Shown: positions 31,530 to 42,467, counted from the first letter of the stretch. The stretch is 64,000 nucleotides of DNA from Halobacteriales archaeon QS_5_70_17 (GCA_003021975.1 PXRR01000012.1:5972-69971), one strand, 5' to 3'. Notes: a model not told the origin generated them from the sequence alone. Numbers and translations: made by a program.

Positions 31530-32285
31530 TCACTCCCGGACCGCGACCACGCGGAGCCGCCGGTAGTCCGCGACCCACTCCCCGTCGCGGTACAGCCCCG
31601 CCGCGCGGGCGCGCTCCTCGACGCCGTCCAGCACGGCCGCCCGCTCGTCGGCGGGGACGGGCGCGAGCAGCGACTCGCCGAACATCGCCACCCAGTCGCG
31701 CAGGCCGTCCTCGCCGTCCAGCGGCGTGGGGCGGTCGAACAGGCGCGCGCGCCGGACCTCGAGGCCCGCCCGCTCGAGTACCGACGCGTACTCGCCGACC
31801 GTCGGGAAGTACCAGGGGTTCGGTCCCGGGTCGTGGCCGGCCTCGCGGACGGCCGCCTCGACGGCCCCGACCACTCCTGCGACGTTGCCCGCGCCGCCGA
31901 GTTCGGCCGCCAGCCGACCGCCCGGGACGAGCGCTCCCGCGATGGACCGCGCGGCGGCCGGCGCGTCGGCCTCGGGAATCCAGTGCAGCGCCGCGTTCGA
32001 GAAGGCCGCGTCGAACTCCGCCTCGAAGGGGAGGCGTCGCGCGTCCGCCCGAACGGCCGGCAGATCGGGGTACTCGCCGCGCGCTTCGGCGAGCATCGCG
32101 GGGTCGCTGTCGACCCCGACCGCGCCGGCGGTCCGCTCTGCGATCCGCGCGGTGAGGTGACCGGTGCCGCAGCCGACGTCCAGTACCCGCTCTCCCTCGC
32201 CCGGACCGAGGACCTCCACGAGGTCGGCGCTCGCCTCGTGGACGAACCCGTGGCTCGACTCGTAGAGGTCAGCGTCCCACTCCAT
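31530..32285 (-). CDS. class I SAM methyltransferase (trans-aconitate methyltransferase-like)
   Basis: ERVLDVGCGTGHLTARIAERTAGAVGVDSDPAMLAEAR, AAFSNAALHWIPEAD. Confidence 0.88.
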   Translation of the reverse strand: MEWDADLYESSHGFVHEASADLVEVLGPGEGERVLDVGCGTGHLTARIAERTAGAVGVDSDPAMLAEARGEYPDLPAVRADARRLPFEAEFDAAFSNAALHWIPEADAPAAARSIAGALVPGGRLAAELGGAGNVAGVVGAVEAAVREAGHDPGPNPWYFPTVGEYASVLERAGLEVRRARLFDRPTPLDGEDGLRDWVAMFGESLLAPVPADERAAVLDGVEERARAAGLYRDGEWVADYRRLRVVAVRE

Positions 32286-32365
32286 GGGCGGAGTGAGAAG
32301 CGAGCGCGCTTAGTCGTTGGCCGGCGCGAGCGCCGCCCCATCGTGTCCCCGCCGGGCCCTCGCTG

Positions 32366-32974
32366 TCAGCGCAGCGCCCGCATCGCGTGGTAGAACCGCT
32401 GGAGGGCCGTCAAGTGCCCCACGACGGCGAAGAAGACCAGCAGCCCCCCGACGACCGTCAGCCCGTAGGCCGACCCGCGGACGAACGCCGCCAGCGCCCC
32501 TCCGAGGCCGATGATGACGAGCCGGTCTGCCCGTCCGACCAGCCCGCCGTAGACCCGGTCGAGGCCGACCGCCTGGGCCTGCGTGCCGAGGTAGGAGGTC
32601 ATCAGCACGCCCGTCACGGCCGCCAGCCCGATCGCGTACCGGTCGACGCCGGCCGCCAGCCCGACCAGCAGGAAGATGTCGGCGTAGCGGTCGAGCACGT
32701 GATCGAGCAGGTCGCCGGCCCGCGACTCCGTCCCCAGCCGGCGGGCCAGTGCCCCGTCGAGGATGTCCAGCCAGCCGTTGAGGAAGACCAGGACGGCGCC
32801 CCCGAGGTACAGGGCCGGGCGGGCGTCCGCGAGCGCGAACGCGATCCCGGCGGCCAGCGCCAGCGCGACGGCGACGACGCTCACCGCGTCCGGGGTCAGC
32901 CCCAGTCGCTCGGAGGCGTTAACGAACGGTTCGAGCAGTCGGTCGGCGACGTGCCGGAAGCGATCGAGGGTCAC
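32366..32974 (-). CDS. CDP-alcohol phosphatidyltransferase family protein
   Basis: Signature DILDGALARRLGTESRAGDLLDHVLDRYAD in a polytopic membrane protein. Confidence 0.9.
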   Translation of the reverse strand: MTLDRFRHVADRLLEPFVNASERLGLTPDAVSVVAVALALAAGIAFALADARPALYLGGAVLVFLNGWLDILDGALARRLGTESRAGDLLDHVLDRYADIFLLVGLAAGVDRYAIGLAAVTGVLMTSYLGTQAQAVGLDRVYGGLVGRADRLVIIGLGGALAAFVRGSAYGLTVVGGLLVFFAVVGHLTALQRFYHAMRALR

Positions 32975-33522
32975 AGCCAGTCGGTGAAGTCGACCGCGCC
33001 GGCGCTCGGCGCGCGCTCGCCGGCCACCGCGGCCGCGACGTCGTCCGCGACGGCCGCCGGCGGCCGGTCGGTCGTGTCGATCTCGTAGACGTCCGCCGGG
33101 TCGTGGCGCTCGACGGTCTCCGAGAGGAGCACGTCCAGCGCCTCGGCCTCGGCGTTCTCCTGGGCGGTCGTCGCGTCCTCGCCGCGCTCGCGGAGGCGCT
33201 CGCGCAGCAGGTCCGGGTGACAGCGCAGCACGACGACCCGGTCGGCCGGGAGGCGGTGGGCGAGGTGGGACTCGACGACGACGGTTCGCCCGCGCTCGCC
33301 CGCGTCCTCGCGGGCGTCGAGCCAGTCGGCGACCGCCTCGAGGTCGGCGTAGAGACTGCCGCGCTCGGGGTCGGCGCCGTCGTGGAACCCCTCCTCGCGG
33401 ATGACCTCGTTGAGGTGGACGACATCGGCCTCGACCTCGAGCTCGACGCCGGCCTCCTCGGCCAGCCGATCCGTGACCGTCGTCTTGCCCGTCCCCGGGG
33501 TGCCGGTGACCGCGACCCTCAT
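32971..33522 (-). CDS. adenylate kinase family protein (Fap7-like)
   Basis: MRVAVTGTPGTGKTTVTDRLAEE, VESHLAHRLPADRVVVLRCHPDLLRERLRERG; start inferred at 33522, overlapping hisC. Confidence 0.9.
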   Translation of the reverse strand: MRVAVTGTPGTGKTTVTDRLAEEAGVELEVEADVVHLNEVIREEGFHDGADPERGSLYADLEAVADWLDAREDAGERGRTVVVESHLAHRLPADRVVVLRCHPDLLRERLRERGEDATTAQENAEAEALDVLLSETVERHDPADVYEIDTTDRPPAAVADDVAAAVAGERAPSAGAVDFTDWL

Positions 33523-34586
33523 AGCACGTCGTCGAGGACGGCGACGGCCCGCTCGGTCTCCTCGCGGGTGCCGCAGGTGATCCGGACGCACTCGGGCAGG
33601 CCGAAGCTCGTGCAGTCGCGGATCAGCACGCCCCGCCGGCGGCAGGCCTCGGTGACGGCCGCGCCGTCGCCGACTGCCGCGAGCACGAAGTTCCCCCCGC
33701 TCTCCCAGGTGTGGGCGTCGAGTTCCTCGCGGAGGACCGCCCGGCTCTCCCGGGCGACGGCGACGCTCTCCTCGACGTGGCTCTCGTCGCCGAGGGCGGC
33801 GATCCCGGCCCGGCAGGCGAGTTCGTTCACCGCGAACGGGGTGTTGACCCGCGCGTAGGCGTCGGCCCACGCCGCCGGCGTGAGGACGTACCCGACCCGG
33901 AGCCCCGCCAGCCCGTAGGCCTTCGAGAACGTCCGGAGGACGGCCACGTCGTCGCGCTCCTCGACCAGCGACGCCTTCGAGGGCGACTCGGAGAACTCGG
34001 CGTAGGCCTCGTCGACGACGACCAGCGTCTCCTCGTCGGTCCCCTCGGCCAGCGCCCGGAGCTCCTCGCGGGGGAGTTCGCTCCCGCAGGGGCTGTGGGG
34101 GCTGATGCAGAAGACGATCCGCTCGCCGTCGTAGTGCTCGAGGACGCCCTCGGCGGTCTGCTCGAAGCCCTCGGCCTTCGAGAGGGGGTAGGTCGTCACC
34201 GTCCCGTGGTGGTAGCGAGCGCTCATCGAGTAGTAGGCGAACCCGGGGTCGGGCGCGAGGATGCGGTCGCCCGGTTCCAGCAGCGCTCGGTGGAGGTAGT
34301 CGAGCGCGCCGTCACCGCCGGGAGCCAGCCACACCTGCTCGGGTGCGAGGTCCTGGCGCTCGGCGATGGCCTCCGTTAGGTCGACGTGGGAGGCCTTCGG
34401 GTAGCGGTTGACGGCGGCGGCGTGCTCCCGGACGGCCGCGACGGCCTCGGGGCTGGGGCCGATGGGGTTCTCGTTCGAGGAGAGCACCACGAACTCCTCG
34501 GGGTCCATCCCGAGGTCGCGGGCCACCTCCTCGATCCCCCGTCCGGCCTGGTAGACGGCGTGTGAAGAGAGATCCCGTGGACGCAT
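33519..34586 (-). CDS. hisC: histidinol-phosphate aminotransferase
   Basis: LSSNENPIGPSPEAVAAV, VVVDEAYAEFSES, LRTFSKAYGLAGLRVGY; start ATG 34586. Confidence 0.93.
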   Translation of the reverse strand: MRPRDLSSHAVYQAGRGIEEVARDLGMDPEEFVVLSSNENPIGPSPEAVAAVREHAAAVNRYPKASHVDLTEAIAERQDLAPEQVWLAPGGDGALDYLHRALLEPGDRILAPDPGFAYYSMSARYHHGTVTTYPLSKAEGFEQTAEGVLEHYDGERIVFCISPHSPCGSELPREELRALAEGTDEETLVVVDEAYAEFSESPSKASLVEERDDVAVLRTFSKAYGLAGLRVGYVLTPAAWADAYARVNTPFAVNELACRAGIAALGDESHVEESVAVARESRAVLREELDAHTWESGGNFVLAAVGDGAAVTEACRRRGVLIRDCTSFGLPECVRITCGTREETERAVAVLDDVL

Positions 34587-34769
34587 ACCCGTAGCGTGCG
34601 GACGGGAGGGTATAAGCGTGCTCACACGGGATCGCCCGCCCCCCTCCCGCCGGCCCTCGATTGGACGCGGCGAGCGGTCGGGTCCGTCCCGACTCCACCG
34701 GGCGACGGCGACGGACGCCGTCGCGGCCGAAACCGCACCGTACTTCCGCTCCCCGTCCGACCGGCCGGC

Positions 34770-35225
34770 ATGGCTCTCGTCGACGCGGTCGCGTACGCCG
34801 TCCACCTGCTGTTCGCCGGCCTGTGGACCGGCACCGTGCTGTTCGTGACGCTCGGGGTGTTGCCCCTCGGCCTCCGGGGGGCGGTCGGCCCCGAACCGCT
34901 CTCGTTCGTGGTCTCCCGTCTGACGACGGTCTCGCGGGCCAGCGCGCTCGTCTTGCTGCTCTCCGGGGGCCACATGGCCGGAACGCGGTACACGTTCGAG
35001 TCGCTGCTGGGGAGCCCGCGCGGCCACCTCGTGGTGGCGATGGTCGCCCTCTGGCTCGCCCTCGGCGGACTCGTTGAGGTCGGAGCCGCGCGGATGCGCC
35101 GTGGCCTCGACGCCCGGAAGGTCCGAACGCCCGCTCGCGACGGGAAGCCGTTCCTCTACGCGGCGTCGGTCGCGTCCCTCCTCCTGCTGCTCGACGCCGG
35201 CGCCCTGGCGGCCGGCCTACCGTAG
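34770..35225 (+). CDS. CopD-like membrane protein
   Basis: Four TM segments: VDAVAYAVHLLFAGLWTGTVLFVTLGVLPLGL...SRASALVLLLSGGHMAGTRYTF. Confidence 0.7.
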   Translation: MALVDAVAYAVHLLFAGLWTGTVLFVTLGVLPLGLRGAVGPEPLSFVVSRLTTVSRASALVLLLSGGHMAGTRYTFESLLGSPRGHLVVAMVALWLALGGLVEVGAARMRRGLDARKVRTPARDGKPFLYAASVASLLLLLDAGALAAGLP

Positions 35226-35308
35226 CCCCTTCGGGGCGCCGTCGGGCGCCCGCACGGCCCGTCGCTGGCGTGCCGAACCGCTTTGCCCCGGCGGCGCGCG
35301 CCTGAGGT

Positions 35309-36360
35309 ATGGCCGTCGACCGCGCCGCCCTCGTCGCGGTCCCCCGCGACGTCGTCGCCGTGTTGCGCGCCAGGAACGTGCCGTTCATGGCCGGCAGCAT
35401 CGCCTACAACGCCTTCGTCTCGCTGATCCCCCTGCTGATCCTGGCGTTCGTCCTCGTGACGGCCGCCGGCGACCAGCAACTGGCGGGCCGCGTCGTCAAG
35501 GCGACCGAGGGGGTCCTCCCCCAGAGCGCCCAGGAACCCCTGGGGGAGACGATCGCCGGCGGCGGCGAGAGCGGGGACGAGGAACAGACGAGCGGCGTCT
35601 CCGTCATCGGGTTCGTCACGCTCAGTTGGGGGGCGCTGAAGATCTTCCGCGGCCTGGACACCGCCTTCTCCGAGATCTACGGCACGGAGGCCCGCGACTC
35701 GTTTCTCGACCAGTTGCGCGACGGAGTCGTCGTGCTGGTGGTCCTGCTCGTCGTGATCGTCGCGACGGTCGCCGCGCTGACGGCGGCGTTCGCGCCCATG
35801 TTCTATCTCTTCCCGGACGTCGACCACTCGTTCCGGGAGGTCCTCCCGGGGGCCGCGTTCGCCGCCGTCGGCTGGGCGACCCTGGAGGCGCTCTTCCAGG
35901 TGTACGTCGCCTTCGCCGGCAAGGCCGACGCTTACGGCGTCCTCGGCGCGGTGCTGCTGCTCGTGACCTGGCTGTACTTCTCGGGGCTGGTGATCCTGAC
36001 CGGGGCGACGATCAACGCCGTCCTCGCCGGCCGGGCCGGCCGGGACGCCGACCGCGACGCCGAGACCGGAACGGGGCACCCCAGCGGGGACGCCGATCCG
36101 GCGGCCGGGGCGAGCGCGGCGGTCGGCGGAGGCGATGAGGGCGACGTCGGCGGCGATGGCGAGCGCGAGAGGGGGGACGACCCCTCCGTGACTGCCTCGC
36201 TCCGGGCCGCGGACCGGACCGCCGCGCGAATCGAGGCGGCCGCCGCGCGGCGAAAGCGCAGCGATCTCGAGCGGCGGGTGGCCGACCTCGAGGCCTGCTC
36301 CCGGGCGACTGAGGCGATCCGGGCGGCCACAGAGTGGGCGAGAGCGGGGACCGGTGCCCT
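35309..36360 (+). CDS. YihY/BrkB-like membrane protein; true 3' end uncertain (frame stays open to 38041)
   Basis: NVPFMAGSIAYNAFVSLIPLLILAFVLV...LSWGALKIFRGLDTAFSEIY...YGVLGAVLLLVTWLYFSGLVILTGATINAVL; after about 36340 the frame reads antisense to GMC oxidoreductase. Confidence 0.82.
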
Positions 36361-38026
36361 ACAGGTCGGCGGCCACGTGGTCGGCCGCCTTCAACGCCAG
36401 CGCGGCGATGGTGAGCGTCGGGTTCATCGCGCCGCCGGTCGGGAAGACGCTCGAGGAGGCGACCGTGAGGTTCGCCACGTCGTGGGTCCGCAGGCGCCGA
36501 TCGACGACGCTCCGGTCGGGGTCGGTGCCCATCCGGGTCGTCCCCATGTGGTGGTAGGCGGGGCCGGTGTTCTCCGGGCCGACCGTCCACTCCACGTCGA
36601 CGCCGAGTTCCGACAGGATCGCCCGCTGGATCTCGTTGGCCCGTCGGACGGTGCGCCGCGTCCGGTCGTCGATCGACCACCGGACGTCGGGCACGGGGTT
36701 ACCGTGGTCGTCGGCCCGGGAGCGATCGAGGGCGATCCGGTTGTCGGCGCGGGGCGTCTGTCCGACGAGCGCGCCGATCGCGACGCCGTTCCCGTAGCGC
36801 TCCCGGATCCGGTCGAGCAGGCGGTCGCCCCAGGCGCCGTCGTCGAGCGCGATCCGGACCGGCGAGGGCGCCCGGACCGTCGAGGTCCCGTCGTAGTTGA
36901 GGAACTCGAGTTTGATCGGGCCGAGGTCGGCGTCGCTGCCGGGGATCCCGCGGGTCGATGCGCCGGGGTCGTCGTAGAACTGGTGGGACTCGCCGGTGAC
37001 GAAGCCGATCCGGTTGCCCCCGACGGGTTCGTCGAGCGTGCCCCCCATGCCCGCGAAGAGGTGGTCGGTGAAGTACCGCCCGACCGCGCCCGAGGCGTTC
37101 GCCAGGCCGTCGGGGTGGTCCTCGTCGGCCGACAGCAGGAGGAGTCGGGGGGTCTCGACGCCCCCGGCGGCGAGCACGAACTGGTCGGCCGTCACCGTCC
37201 GCTCGGCGCCGCCCGCGGCGTCGTCCGCGTAGACCGCCCGCGCGACTCGCCGGCCGTCGCCGCCGGTCTCCAGGCGCTGGACCGGCGCCTCGGGGATCAC
37301 CGTCGCCCCCGCCCGCTCGGCCCGCCGGACGTGCACCTCGGCGGTGTACTTCGCGCCGGAGGGACAGACGGGCTTGCAGGTGCCGTAGCCGACACACGGC
37401 GAGCGGCCGTCGTAGGCCTCGGAGTTGCGCGCGTTCGGCACCGAGTGGGTGGCGACCCCGAGCGCCTCGCAGGCCTCGGCGAACAGCGCGTCGCTGTGCG
37501 ACGGCGGGAACGCGGGCATCGGGTACGGCTCCTCGCGGGGCGGGGCGAAGGGGTTGTCCGCGGCGCCCGCGACGCCCAGTTCCCGCTCGGCGGCCGCGTA
37601 GTAGGGTCGCAGCGTCTCGTAGTCGATCGGCCAGTCGGTCCCGACGCCGTCGCGGGTCCGCCGCCGGAAGTCCGACTCGTGGAGGCGCATCACCATCCCC
37701 TGCCAGTGGAGCGTCGACCCGCCGACTCCCTTCACGCGGGCGTGGTTCAGGGGGTAGTGGCGCTCCCCGGACGAGGCGTAGGCGTCGCGCTCGCCGCCCA
37801 TCGACCACACCTCGAACGGGTGGTGGGCCGGCCGGAGCGCGCGCTCCATGCGCTCGGTCCGGTCGTCGCCCTCGAAGCGGGGCCCGGCGTCGAGGACGGT
37901 CACGTCGTGGTCGGGGGCGAGGCGGGCCGCGACCAGCCCGCCCGTCGGCGTCGGTCACGGTCTCTCACCCCCGTCCCCGACTCCCCGCGTCGGGAACGGC
38001 GCTCGCGGGTCGTCCGGACCGCTCAT
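36359..38026 (-). pseudogene. GMC family oxidoreductase with in-frame stop and missing N-terminal GxGxxG segment
   Basis: ATGA-coupled start MSGPDDPRAPFPTRGVGDGGERP*(TGA)PTPTGGLVAARLAPDHDVTVLDAGPRFEGDD...; same frame on both sides of the stop; C-terminal GMC motifs AYHHMGTTRMG and SVFPTGGAMNPTLTIAALAL. Confidence 0.82.
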
Positions 38027-38562
38027 GGCTCCCGCCGGTAAGCCTCCGTCCCGCCGGCGTGACCGACGACGTTCCCGACGCCGACGAGGTCGGCGCCGGC
38101 CGGCGACGTGTACAGCGCGTAGAGCAGCTCGTTGACGACGTAGTAGCGGACCCGCTCGGCGCGGGAGCCCGCCGGATCGGGGTCGGCCGCGTCGGCGCCC
38201 AGTTCGCGCAGGACTTCGTCGCGACTCGACCGGTCGAGGTCGGCGTAGGCAGCGCCGTACCACTCCCGGGCCGCCGCGTCGACCTCCCGAACCGCGCTCG
38301 CGAGGCCGTCGCGGTCGTCAGGGCGGTCGGCCACCCGCCCCAGCGCGTATGTCTCGACGAACTCGCCGATCCCGTCGAGGTCGCTCGGGTAGACCACCTC
38401 GGCGGCCGCGGTCAGCGTCGGGAGGACGGCCGTGGTCGCACCGGGGGAATCGTCCGGTCCCGCCTCCCCGAACGGGTCGCGGGCGAGCACGGCCGCGCCC
38501 CCGCCCCCGACGACGCCGGCGCCGGCGAGCGCGGCCAGCGCGTCCCGTCGCGTCAGTTCCAT
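38023..38562 (-). CDS. gluconate 2-dehydrogenase subunit 3 family protein
   Basis: TRRDALAALAGAGVVGGGG leader and subunit 3-like domain; partner of the downstream GMC gene, 4-nt overlap. Confidence 0.82.
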   Translation of the reverse strand: MELTRRDALAALAGAGVVGGGGAAVLARDPFGEAGPDDSPGATTAVLPTLTAAAEVVYPSDLDGIGEFVETYALGRVADRPDDRDGLASAVREVDAAAREWYGAAYADLDRSSRDEVLRELGADAADPDPAGSRAERVRYYVVNELLYALYTSPAGADLVGVGNVVGHAGGTEAYRREP

Positions 38563-38631
38563 GACCGCGGATTAGGCGATCCCGAACAAATGGGTTGTCA
38601 TCGCCCGGGCGACCGCGAGGGGGCGATCCGG

Positions 38632-39402
38632 CTACGGGACCCTGAACGTGTTCGAGAGGGTCCCGACGCCCTCCACTTCGACCTCGACGCGGTCGCCGTC
38701 GGTGATCGGTCCGACCCCGGAGGGGGTGCCGGTGGAGATGACGTCGCCCGGTTCGAGCGTCATGTACTGGGTGATCTCCTCGATCAGCGCGGGCACCGTG
38801 AAGATGAACTGGTCGCGCGAGGACTCCTGGCGGAGGTCGCCGTTGACGCGCAGGCGGACGGCGGCGTCGTCGGGGACGACCTCGGGCTTGGCGATCACGG
38901 GGCCGATCGGCGCGGCCTTGTCGAAGGCCTTCCCCCGCACCCAGTTCTGCTCGCGGTCCTGGTCGTCGCGGTTGGAGACGTCGTTGAGGCAGGTGAACCC
39001 CCTGACGACGTCCATGGCGCTCTCCCGGGAGACGTTGCGCGCGCGCTCCGAGATGACGACAGCGAGTTCCGCCTCGTGATCGACGCGCTTCTTGCCGGCC
39101 GGGAGCGTGATCGCCTCGCGGTGGGCGGCGACGGTGTTGGGCGTCTTGAGGAACAGCATCGGCCGGTCGGGAATCTCCTTGTCCCGCTCGGCCGCGTGGT
39201 CGGCGTAGTTCAGGCCGACGCAGACGATCTTCGAGGGGTCAGACGGCGGCAGGACGTCCACGTCGTCCTCGGCGAACGTCTCGCTGTCGAACGCGAGGCG
39301 ACCGCCGTAGCTCTCCCGGGAGACGATCTCCTCGCCCGGCGTGTCGGTCCACTCTCCGCGTCGGACGTTCCCCGCGGGGTCCCGAAAGCGTACCAGTCGC
39401 AT
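38632..39402 (-). CDS. fumarylacetoacetate hydrolase family protein
   Basis: [40 protein letters not shown]. Confidence 0.93.
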   Translation of the reverse strand: MRLVRFRDPAGNVRRGEWTDTPGEEIVSRESYGGRLAFDSETFAEDDVDVLPPSDPSKIVCVGLNYADHAAERDKEIPDRPMLFLKTPNTVAAHREAITLPAGKKRVDHEAELAVVISERARNVSRESAMDVVRGFTCLNDVSNRDDQDREQNWVRGKAFDKAAPIGPVIAKPEVVPDDAAVRLRVNGDLRQESSRDQFIFTVPALIEEITQYMTLEPGDVISTGTPSGVGPITDGDRVEVEVEGVGTLSNTFRVP

Positions 39403-39677
39403 GGCCGCATTATCCGTCCGGAGGGGATAAAGGTGCGTCCACGGAGTCGGAGCAGTCCGCCCCGGGAGGCGGACGCGACGACGCGGCCGTCGCCGCCCCG
39501 CGCCGGGACATCGCGGCTCCCGTCGCCCTCGAGGTCGGTGACCGCGGGTTCGGTCAGTCAGGGCGGCGAGCAGTTCGCCGCCGTCGGCCGGACCGCCCGA
39601 CCGCGCCGCGGCGTCGCGCTCCCGTCGTTCCCGCCACGCGTACGGTTAAGTGCGCGACGCGAGACGGTACGCCCGTC

Positions 39678-40403
39678 ATGGAGCTAACCTGGCACGGCCA
39701 CTCGACGTGGTACGTCGAACTGGGCGACACGAGCCTGCTGATCGATCCGTTCTTCGACAACCCCAAGACGGACCTGGAGCCGGGCGACGTCGACGACCCC
39801 GACTACCTCCTGCTGTCCCACGGCCACGCCGACCACATCGGTCACGCCGGGGGGTTCTCCGACGCGACGGTCGTCGCGACGCCGGAACTCGCGGGCTACG
39901 TCGACGACGAGTTCGGCCTCGACGACGCCGTCGGCGGAATGGGGATGAACCTGGGGGGGACCGTCGAGTGCGGCGACGCCTACGTGACGATGCACCGCGC
40001 CGACCACACCAACGGCGCCCAGACCGGCTACGAGCACAGCCTGGGCATGCCGGTCGGCTTCGTCGTCTCGGACACGAAACCGACGCAGGTCGAGGACGCC
40101 GACTCGACGACGTTCTACCACGCCGGCGACACCGGCCTGATGACCGAGATGCGGGAGGTGATCGGGCCGTATCTCGACCCCGACGTCGCGGCGCTGCCCA
40201 TCGGCGATCACTTCACGATGGGTCTCTGGCAGGCGGCCATCGCCGCCGACTGGCTGGACGTCGATCACGCGCTCCCCATGCACTACGATACGTTCCCGCC
40301 CATCGAGCAGGACCCCCGGGACTTCGCCCGCGAGGTCGACGCCGCGGGCGCCGGCGCCGAGGTCCACGTCCTCGAGGGCGACGAGACGTTCAGCGTCGAG
40401 TAG
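39678..40403 (+). CDS. metallo-beta-lactamase-fold metal-dependent hydrolase (UPF0173-like)
   Basis: [37 protein letters not shown]. Confidence 0.92.
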   Translation: MELTWHGHSTWYVELGDTSLLIDPFFDNPKTDLEPGDVDDPDYLLLSHGHADHIGHAGGFSDATVVATPELAGYVDDEFGLDDAVGGMGMNLGGTVECGDAYVTMHRADHTNGAQTGYEHSLGMPVGFVVSDTKPTQVEDADSTTFYHAGDTGLMTEMREVIGPYLDPDVAALPIGDHFTMGLWQAAIAADWLDVDHALPMHYDTFPPIEQDPRDFAREVDAAGAGAEVHVLEGDETFSVE

Positions 40404-40505
40404 TCCCCGCCGCGAGATCAGAGAGGGAGGTCTCCTCCACCGAGCGCCCTGCGTGACGTCTCCGGCCCATGCTTTTTCACCCGGGCAGACGATGATCCGC
40501 ACGCA

Positions 40506-40904
40506 ATGGCCGACGTCGAGTCCACTACCACGTCCGAGGAAGGGTACACGAGCGTCAGTCGCGTCGGCGACTACGAACTCACCGTCGACGCGACCGACCA
40601 GGACGGACCGAACCCCAACCAGGTACTGATCGCCGACTACGCCTCCTGTTTCATCCCCGCGTTCCGCGTCGGCGGGAACGAGGAGGGCCACGACGACCTC
40701 GGGAAGATCACCATCGAGGTCGAGGGCGACCTCGACGACGACGACGACCTGACGGCGATCCGCTTCACCATGCACGTCGGGGCGGACCTGAGCGACGACG
40801 AGTTCGACGCCGTCGTCGACCGCGCCGAGGACATCTGCCACGTCCACGCGGCGCTGCGCGAGGAACTCCACGCCGACATCACCGTCCACGGCGGCCAGTT
40901 CTGA
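40506..40904 (+). CDS. OsmC family protein
   Basis: GPNPNQVLIADYASCFIPAF...VHAALREELHADITV. Confidence 0.85.
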   Translation: MADVESTTTSEEGYTSVSRVGDYELTVDATDQDGPNPNQVLIADYASCFIPAFRVGGNEEGHDDLGKITIEVEGDLDDDDDLTAIRFTMHVGADLSDDEFDAVVDRAEDICHVHAALREELHADITVHGGQF

Positions 40905-41037
40905 CCGCCGGGGCGACTGGCGGAACTCCGACCGCTCTCCGGTTTACGGGCGTAGGATTCCGATCCCCGAGAGCGAGGCCCGGCGGCCGGTCGGAGGCCG
41001 TACGGGCCGGTCTCCGGCTACACACCCCGGGACCGGC

Positions 41038-41181
41038 TCACTCCCGACTGACGGCGATGTCGCGTACCCGCCCGTCGCAGTCGGGACAGGCGCCGACGTA
41101 TTCGCCCGACCGGACCCGACTCCCGCAGGACTGGCACTCGTAGTACGACTCCGACGACCTGTAGGGATCGACGCGATCCAT
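41038..41181 (-). CDS. small rubrerythrin-like zinc-ribbon protein
   Basis: MDRVDPYRSSESYYECQSCGSRVRSGEYVGACPDCDGRVRDIAVSRE; two CxxC. Confidence 0.75.
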   Translation of the reverse strand: MDRVDPYRSSESYYECQSCGSRVRSGEYVGACPDCDGRVRDIAVSRE

Positions 41182-41259
41182 GCGCGAACGCGATTCCGGC
41201 AGTCGCTCGAGCGTTGCGTACAAACACGTCACTCGGATATCAACGGCTCCTAGGTGTCC

Positions 41260-41874
41260 TTAGGACCGTCGCGCCCGGACGACGAACGTCTCGCGGCGCT
41301 CGTCGGCGTACTCGACTGCGAAGCCGTTGGCCTCCAGCGCCCCGACGGCGTCGGCGAGCGCGAACCGCTCCTCGCGGGGCGGGCCCTCCCGCCCCTCGCC
41401 GTTGCGCGTCCAGTCTGCGATCCCCAGTCGCGCGCCGGGCCGGAGGACCCGGGCGAGTTCGGCCAGCGCGGCGTCCTCGGGGGCGTCCTCCCCCCGGGCG
41501 GCCACGTCCGCGAACTCGTGGTAGGTCATCGTCGAGAACGCGCCGTCGAGGTCGCCGTCGGCGAACGGGAGGTCGGCGATCCCGGCGGTGACGAACTCGA
41601 CGGCGTCGGGGGCGCCCTTCTCGCGGTAGTAGTCGTGCATCTCGGACTGGGCGTCGACGGCGTAGACCCGATCGACGTAGGGGGCGACCTCGTCGGTGTA
41701 GAAACCCGTTCCGCTGCCGAGGTCCGCGACCGCCCCTAGCGGCTCGCGCTCGTCGTCGGCCCGCCCGTCCCGCGGGTCGAACAGCGCGAGCAGTTCGTCC
41801 GTGGAGAGATACCGGAACCGGGAGTCGTCCTCGAGTCCGTCGGCCCGGTCGACATCGTAGGTGTGAAACCCCAT
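41260..41874 (-). CDS. class I SAM methyltransferase
   Basis: MGFHTYDVDRADGLEDDSRFRYLSTDELL...VADLGSGTGFYTDEVAPYVDRVYAVD; start at ATG 41874. Confidence 0.88.
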   Translation of the reverse strand: MGFHTYDVDRADGLEDDSRFRYLSTDELLALFDPRDGRADDEREPLGAVADLGSGTGFYTDEVAPYVDRVYAVDAQSEMHDYYREKGAPDAVEFVTAGIADLPFADGDLDGAFSTMTYHEFADVAARGEDAPEDAALAELARVLRPGARLGIADWTRNGEGREGPPREERFALADAVGALEANGFAVEYADERRETFVVRARRS

Positions 41875-41968
41875 GTCGGGCGTTGCGGGCCCACGAGTAT
41901 AGCGTGGCGGGGTCCCGACGGGGCGGACGAGCGTCGGATTGATAGCCGTCGGTCGCGTGCCCTCGCGC

Positions 41969-42127
41969 ATGACCTCCATCGTTCCGCCCGACGAGCGGAC
42001 CTGCGAGGAGTGCGGGCGCACCGACCGCTGGGACGACGACCGCGGAAGCTGGGTCATCGACGACGACGGCGACCCCTACTGCCTCCACGAGTGGGACATC
42101 AACGGGACCTACGACCCCGTCACGTAG
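41969..42127 (+). CDS. HEWD family small protein
   Basis: MTSIVPPDERTCEECGRTDRWDDDRGSWVIDDDGDPYCLHEWDINGTYDPVT. Confidence 0.85.
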   Translation: MTSIVPPDERTCEECGRTDRWDDDRGSWVIDDDGDPYCLHEWDINGTYDPVT

Positions 42128-42164
42128 CCGGAGCGTTTTCCCCCTCTAGCCCGCCGGTCGGCGC

Positions 42165-42467
42165 ATGCCGGCCGCGTACGCGACCGCCCCGCCGGAGGCG
42201 GCCGAGGACATCGCCCCGACGCTCGTCGAGGAGCGGCCGGCGGCCCGCGTCAACCGCTTCGACTGCCGGTCGACCTACCGCCGGGAGGGCGGCGTCCACG
42301 ACGACGAGGAGGTGCTCCTGCTGGCGAAGACAACCGAGGACCGCTACGCCGACCTCGCCGCCCGCGTCGAGGAACTCCACCCCTACGAGGTCCCCTGCGT
42401 CGAGCGCTTCGAGGAGGCCGACGTCCCGTCGGCGCTCGCCGACTGGCGCGCCGGAGTCGTTCGGTAG
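42165..42467 (+). CDS. cutA: divalent cation tolerance protein CutA
   Basis: RVNRFDCRSTYRREGGVHDDEEVLLLAKTTEDRY...HPYEVPCVERFE. Confidence 0.9.
   Translation: MPAAYATAPPEAAEDIAPTLVEERPAARVNRFDCRSTYRREGGVHDDEEVLLLAKTTEDRYADLAARVEELHPYEVPCVERFEEADVPSALADWRAGVVR

Noticed and set aside
37955-37957. In-frame TGA in GMC gene as selenocysteine or readthrough
   Set aside because: Haloarchaea are not known to decode Sec, and the neighbouring FAD-binding motif is also missing, so a deletion is simpler.
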